The translations under genes and the position numbers were made by a program. The notes under the pieces were generated by a model. That model did not search any database, was not told where the DNA came from, and saw only the letters and a list, made by a program, of their open reading frames with translations. Positions 55,203 to 58,609 of a stretch of 58,609 nt of DNA are shown here, in pieces. Origin of the DNA: Psychromonas antarctica (lineage in GTDB: Bacteria > Pseudomonadota > Gammaproteobacteria > Enterobacterales > Psychromonadaceae); contig NZ_JAHNZV010000018.1 in assembly GCF_022267535.1 (NCBI RefSeq), positions 1-58,609 on the forward strand, written 5' to 3'. How positions within the stretch are numbered: position 1 is the first letter of the stretch; every line of letters begins with the position of its first letter.

Positions 55203-55976
55203 TTAATACATCCAATATTTAGCATCGTCCAGTCAGCAGACTAATAAACTAACTTAACCAGAGCAAAAAATTTTAATGCCAACTAAGTTTAACCAACTCA
55301 ACCAGCAATTTACCAAAAAAAGTAGATCTTCACCTTTTTTGTACATTTATATATCTATAGATCAAAAAATTCAACATTTTCGGTAATGCACGCGACATTT
55401 GTAATTACCGCCCTAGATAAGGTTGAGAATTATGATCTATTTTCCAGATCGTTCAAGTTTTTTTAAAATATTCTTAAACGTTCGGCATTGGAGTACCGCG
55501 CTCGGTGTTATTCCTGTCATTGTTTTTCCTGATTGCTACATTGAGAACGTTCTCAATGTAAAAAATAGAGTTTGGGCTGGGGTCTAAATCCAAAAGCTCT
55601 TCCAAAATAAATCTCAAACAGAAAAATGTTGTTAGTGATGAAGAGATCAGCCTTCTTACTTCTGATCTTTCCAAACATATCCTTACGCAATGAACGCAGG
55701 ATTGAACTGTTAGGCAAAAACATAACCATGGCTGTCACCGCAGACACTCAATCGCAGAGTAAGTAATAGTGGCAACAAATTTGGACGTTTTCTAAGGCGG
55801 TTTGGGTCGGCACATAGCGCCTTAGAATTTATGTGCACTTTGGGAATGTGTAACGTCAGCTGTTCCGACAAAGCAGACATTATTTCTAAGTCTCTTTCGC
55901 ACCATTGCGCCTTAGAAATTTATGACTGTGTGGCCAATATCACTCATCCACTGCATACACCAAATAGCTTAAATAA
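55203..55976. other. Gene-poor stretch with strong palindromes
   Basis: No convincing gene in about 770 bases. Contains a 24-base perfect palindrome at 55537-55560 (TACATTGAGAAC and its exact reverse complement) and an inverted repeat TTCTAAGGCG/CGCCTTAGAA at 55790-55827. The arm CGCCTTAGAA recurs near 55907. Confidence 0.6.
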
Positions 55977-56741
55977 CTAGCGATAACGAGCGACTATATC
56001 CTGAACCTGTTTACGAAACACTTCATTTTTCAGTACAACATCAACCTTGTCAGTAAGCTCTCTGGCAAGGGGGTGCGATTGACGAACACCAATATGAAAG
56101 GGGATCAGGGAGTCGTTTATAAAGTCGACATGTCGGTAAGCAACCATCTCTTGATAACCAAACTTTTTAGTAATGTATTTAGCCTGCTCAGGCATTGCAA
56201 TTAAAAAATCAGCCTGCTCTCTCCACAGTAACCAATGAAGCATCGTGTACAAATTATTCGCTTCAAGCTTTGGCATAAATTCAGGAATGTTATCGGACTC
56301 CCACTCAGCCCCTTTTTGAATAATAATTTTTAGACTTCTTAAATCATCAAAGCTCTTTGCTGATTCAATGATAGAGCGGTTAGTATTATTTTTATGGTAA
56401 ATAAGAAATCCAAAATCTAACTCATAGACATGGCTTGACGTAAAGTACGCATACTGTTTCCGTTTTTTTGATGGGTACGTCAAAAAGCCATCTGCTTGCT
56501 CATACTCCACCTGTACCTGAGCTCGGGCCCAAGGGTATGCTTTTAACGTTACTTGGTGACTAGGCAAATAACTAAAAATCAACGTAATTATTTCAGGAAT
56601 AATACCCGCCACGATATCCTCGTGTTGATAACTCAAAGGCGCTTCATTATCCGCAACCGCAAAAGTGAACATTTCCGCTTGGGCGCTAACTGAAAATAAA
56701 AATAACCAAAGCACGTAAGGGGATAAAAATCTTAGCTTCAT
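55977..56741 (-). CDS. Periplasmic solute-binding protein (PBPb-like)
   Basis: 254 aa. Signal peptide FLSPYVLWLFLFSVSAQA, mature part MFTFAVADNEAPLSYQHEDIVAGIIPEIITLIFSYLP, the opening of amino-acid type periplasmic binding domains. The VEYEQADGFLTYPSKKRKQYAYFTSSHVYEL region matches the second lobe. No permease or ATPase is nearby, so it may be an orphan sensor or binding protein. The leader is an array of Shine-Dalgarno repeats. Confidence 0.82.
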   Translation of the reverse strand: MKLRFLSPYVLWLFLFSVSAQAEMFTFAVADNEAPLSYQHEDIVAGIIPEIITLIFSYLPSHQVTLKAYPWARAQVQVEYEQADGFLTYPSKKRKQYAYFTSSHVYELDFGFLIYHKNNTNRSIIESAKSFDDLRSLKIIIQKGAEWESDNIPEFMPKLEANNLYTMLHWLLWREQADFLIAMPEQAKYITKKFGYQEMVAYRHVDFINDSLIPFHIGVRQSHPLARELTDKVDVVLKNEVFRKQVQDIVARYR

Positions 56742-56745
56742 ACTT

Positions 56746-56785
56746 ATTCCTTTATTCCTTTATTCCTTTATTCCTTTATTCCTTT
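56746..56785 (-). repeat. Five 8-bp repeats, each a Shine-Dalgarno motif
   Basis: Minus-strand AAAGGAAT occurs five times in tandem, ending directly before the ATG of the 254-aa binding protein (last unit followed by AAGTATG). Each unit is a full ribosome-binding motif. Confidence 0.95.
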
Positions 56786-56789
56786 ATTC

Positions 56790-57616
56790 TAAAATAATTT
56801 CAAGTCTCTTTGCAGTGGGTAAGTGATTTTGACCACTAATTTAGAATATAACAAGTAATATTATCTGTATCTCAATGTGCCCAAAGAGATAAAAAAGCAA
56901 CTTATTTAATGGCCGCTTTAGGCTCTCAGCAGCCCTTATTAATTTTCAGTTCTATCTCAGAAAGGGGCACAAACCGAGCTAGAGGTTTTGCTTTATTACG
57001 CTGTTCAGACAGCTTCATTTAGGCTCGCTTTCTCCCAATAGCGATCGTAAAGATTACAGAATTATAGATATCTCCTTTGATTCTTTGAGAAAGTAAGGAA
57101 ATGAATTGCTAACATATGTAGCCGTTTGAGCCTAAAAAACACTCGAAATGAAAAAAACATTTTTATGCTCAGAAAACAGTCATTAATTACAAATTTTAAA
57201 TTCTATCTTTTAAGCTCAATACCCATTAGTAACCTGCTGCTTTTAGGCATATTCTGTTAGCTCGATGATGAAATTCTTATTTACATTTAATAAAACTGCT
57301 ATTTATCATAATAGTCATTAGGTGTACTTCTAAAAGATAACTTTTTTTGTACTTCTACAATCGGAACGCTTCGTACTCTAACTACTAACCATATCTTGTT
57401 TTTTGCTAATATTTGATAATTCATTCACACCTGCTATTCTAGCGCAAGTTTTCTTGAACTCAGCACAATATGTGTATCTCTAATTAATTCTTTAAGCAAA
57501 GGAAAAATGCATGAAGCAATGCCCAATGATAGTTGATATTAAATTTGATGAAAAAGTTTAGAAGGTATTGAGTATATAAAAATGTTCATAATGGAACCCA
57601 AATACTGAGGTTTGCG
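56790..57616. other. AT-rich spacer without clear genes
   Basis: About 830 bases with only short or broken frames, for example a 21-codon minus-strand remnant near 57000 and a 16-codon frame at 57510. No structure of note. Confidence 0.5.
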
Positions 57617-57619
57617 GTG

Positions 57620-57946
57620 ATGATGGGTCATTTGTATAGTATTTTTGGTGGTAGTTCACTTCGTAGTGTTCAGAATAGCGGTGTATCTGGCGTAATGAAT
57701 TTGATTCCAAATCAGACTGTAAAAACCGTCACGCAAAAGGTTGGGGATGTTGTTGTATCTGAAGCAACTCAGACTGCATATTCTATAACAAACGCTAATT
57801 GGGAGTATTTCTATAAATCATTTGATTCATTAGATAAAATAAAGAGAGGCCGTATTGAAAAAGTAGCTGGATTCCAAGTTTTAGCGCATTTAACTAGTCC
57901 TAAAGAAAGTTTATTTTGGAGAGCTGTTGAAAAGGGGGTTCAATAA
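57620..57946 (+). CDS. Small protein, possible polymorphic toxin C-terminus
   Basis: 108 aa, AT-rich. ATG at 57620 with GAGG upstream (GTG and ATG neighbours also possible). No signal peptide. A Gly/Ser-rich front (YSIFGGSSLRSVQNSG) precedes a compact charged domain (NWEYFYKSFDSLDKIKRGRIEKVAGF). It is followed, one base after its stop, by an exported protein: an arrangement like an orphan toxin module with its immunity gene. No motif confirms toxicity, and the family is not known to me. Confidence 0.55.
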   Translation: MMGHLYSIFGGSSLRSVQNSGVSGVMNLIPNQTVKTVTQKVGDVVVSEATQTAYSITNANWEYFYKSFDSLDKIKRGRIEKVAGFQVLAHLTSPKESLFWRAVEKGVQ

Positions 57947-57947
57947 A

Positions 57948-58469
57948 ATGAAGAATATAATACTCTGCATTATAGGTGTTTTTTTATCCTTATCTGTATT
58001 TGCTCAAAATAAAGAAATGATTGCTTTTGAAAATTTTAATCGCTCTCTGATTAAATATGGAGATAAGGTTGAGTTGTGCAGGTCTCTAGCTAAAGAAAAT
58101 GCAATATCGGAAAAGGATGTTGCTTTATTAAAAGAGTTTTCTATTGATACTCTTAAGAATGCTTTCCCATATTTGGCTGAGTTAGCTAGCAATGAATGTA
58201 CGCAACCTGAACGAGGGCGGGTTGCTGAAAATATTCTTAATTTACAATCTTTAAATTTGGACGAAAAAGATCCTGTTTATTCTCATATTTTAATGGCAAT
58301 GAGTGAAACTCAAAGAATGGAGTTTAATATTGCTGAATTTAATACTTCTGTTGTTTTTTTTCAATTGTCAAAAAATGAACAAGAACGGCTAATGAGTATT
58401 GAGTCCATTAAGAAAACTTTTAACATGGTTAGTGTTTTAGAGTTAATTCATCCCGAGTCGTTTAATTAG
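57948..58469 (+). CDS. Small exported protein, possible immunity partner
   Basis: 173 aa from the ATG at 57948 with AAAAGGGGGTTC upstream; the frame runs seven codons further. Signal peptide MKNIILCIIGVFLSLSVFA. Mature part is alpha-helical, with two Cys (LCRSLA, NECTQP). The gene lies between the previous small protein and an IS256-family end. It could be an immunity protein against a periplasmic toxin, but this is only an idea. Confidence 0.6.
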   Translation: MKNIILCIIGVFLSLSVFAQNKEMIAFENFNRSLIKYGDKVELCRSLAKENAISEKDVALLKEFSIDTLKNAFPYLAELASNECTQPERGRVAENILNLQSLNLDEKDPVYSHILMAMSETQRMEFNIAEFNTSVVFFQLSKNEQERLMSIESIKKTFNMVSVLELIHPESFN

Positions 58470-58480
58470 ATTTAATGCAA

Positions 58481-58609
58481 GGGACCCTGTAAATAATTCT
58501 GTGTAATTACCATTTTTACAGATGCTTTTTCAAGCGGTCTTCAAATTCTATTATAAACCGATTCATCGCAGCTCTCCAACTGTGGATCGGTTTTGACCAT
58601 TTTTTCGAT
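58481..58609 (-). mobile_element. End of an IS256-family insertion sequence
   Basis: GGGACCCTGTAAATAATTCT at 58481 looks like a terminal inverted repeat. The minus-strand frame at 58516-58609 encodes WSKPIHSW-RAAMNRF-IIEFEDRL and a stop, the usual C-terminal end of IS256-type transposases. The rest lies beyond the window. Confidence 0.8.
58516..58609 (-). CDS. IS256-family transposase, C-terminal part (cut by window edge)
   Basis: About 31 codons visible before a TAA stop. The pattern W-xPI-xxW-xAAxNxF-xIxFEDR is typical of the end of IS256 transposases. Confidence 0.8.
   Translation of the reverse strand, partial: SKKWSKPIHSWRAAMNRFIIEFEDRLKKHL

Noticed and set aside
55700-55720. Integron attC-like GTTAGGC
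   Set aside because: Only one half-site is present and no matching partner site or integrase gene was found.
57510-57560. 16-codon frame upstream of the small cassette
   Set aside because: Too short and without similarity to call a gene; probably a chance or decayed frame.

Overview
The window looks like a chromosomal segment of a marine gammaproteobacterium, probably near Psychromonas or another Alteromonadales/Vibrionales lineage. This is inferred from an MSHA-type pilus cluster, RsmC, tandem glgC genes with glgA, a bat-type operon, a yceJ-yceI pair, an AGCS symporter and moderate to low GC. No rRNA, tRNA or CRISPR array was seen.

Layout. The left edge (1-4300) is accessory DNA: a large double zinc-ribbon protein with a possible DDE transposase core, then a two-gene reverse-transcriptase operon on the minus strand. 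The RT is retron-like, its partner is a two-helix membrane protein joined by an ATGA overlap, and a structured msr-msd-like ncRNA can be drawn just upstream of the RT (4102-4285). Positions 4763-14000 are housekeeping and metabolic genes: amino-acid symporter, hemerythrin-diguanylate cyclase, GST, cytochrome b561 plus YceI, EEP-family hydrolase, lipoprotein alpha-amylase and SixA. Positions 14404-21337 are a tightly overlapping MoxR/DUF58/VWA/TPR/BatD operon in which one gene carries a perfectly in-frame 20-copy 15-bp repeat. Positions 21612-30387 hold two complete tandem copies of a four-gene general L-amino-acid ABC transporter (aapJQMP). The first copy has a good sigma-54 promoter and the second has a decayed version of the same site.

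Positions 30682-34018 encode two exported Ala-rich coiled-coil paralogues of unknown function. Positions 34242-37345 encode a basic-amino-acid ABC transporter of the His/Arg type, followed by a SatP-type acetate transporter. Positions 38335-47580 are the MSHA assembly genes mshG, E, N, M, L, K, J, I2 and I, but no pilin genes are present. Then come rsmC, glgC-glgC-glgA, and a gene-poor, partly decayed region (53400-57600) with a LysR fragment, palindromes and a periplasmic binding protein whose leader is a tandem array of Shine-Dalgarno motifs. The right edge has an AT-rich two-gene cassette against the end of an IS256-family element.

The most notable system is the retron-like operon with its predicted ncRNA. 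Other points of interest are the asymmetric regulation of the duplicated transporter operon, the repeated Shine-Dalgarno leader, and the pilin-less MSHA cluster.
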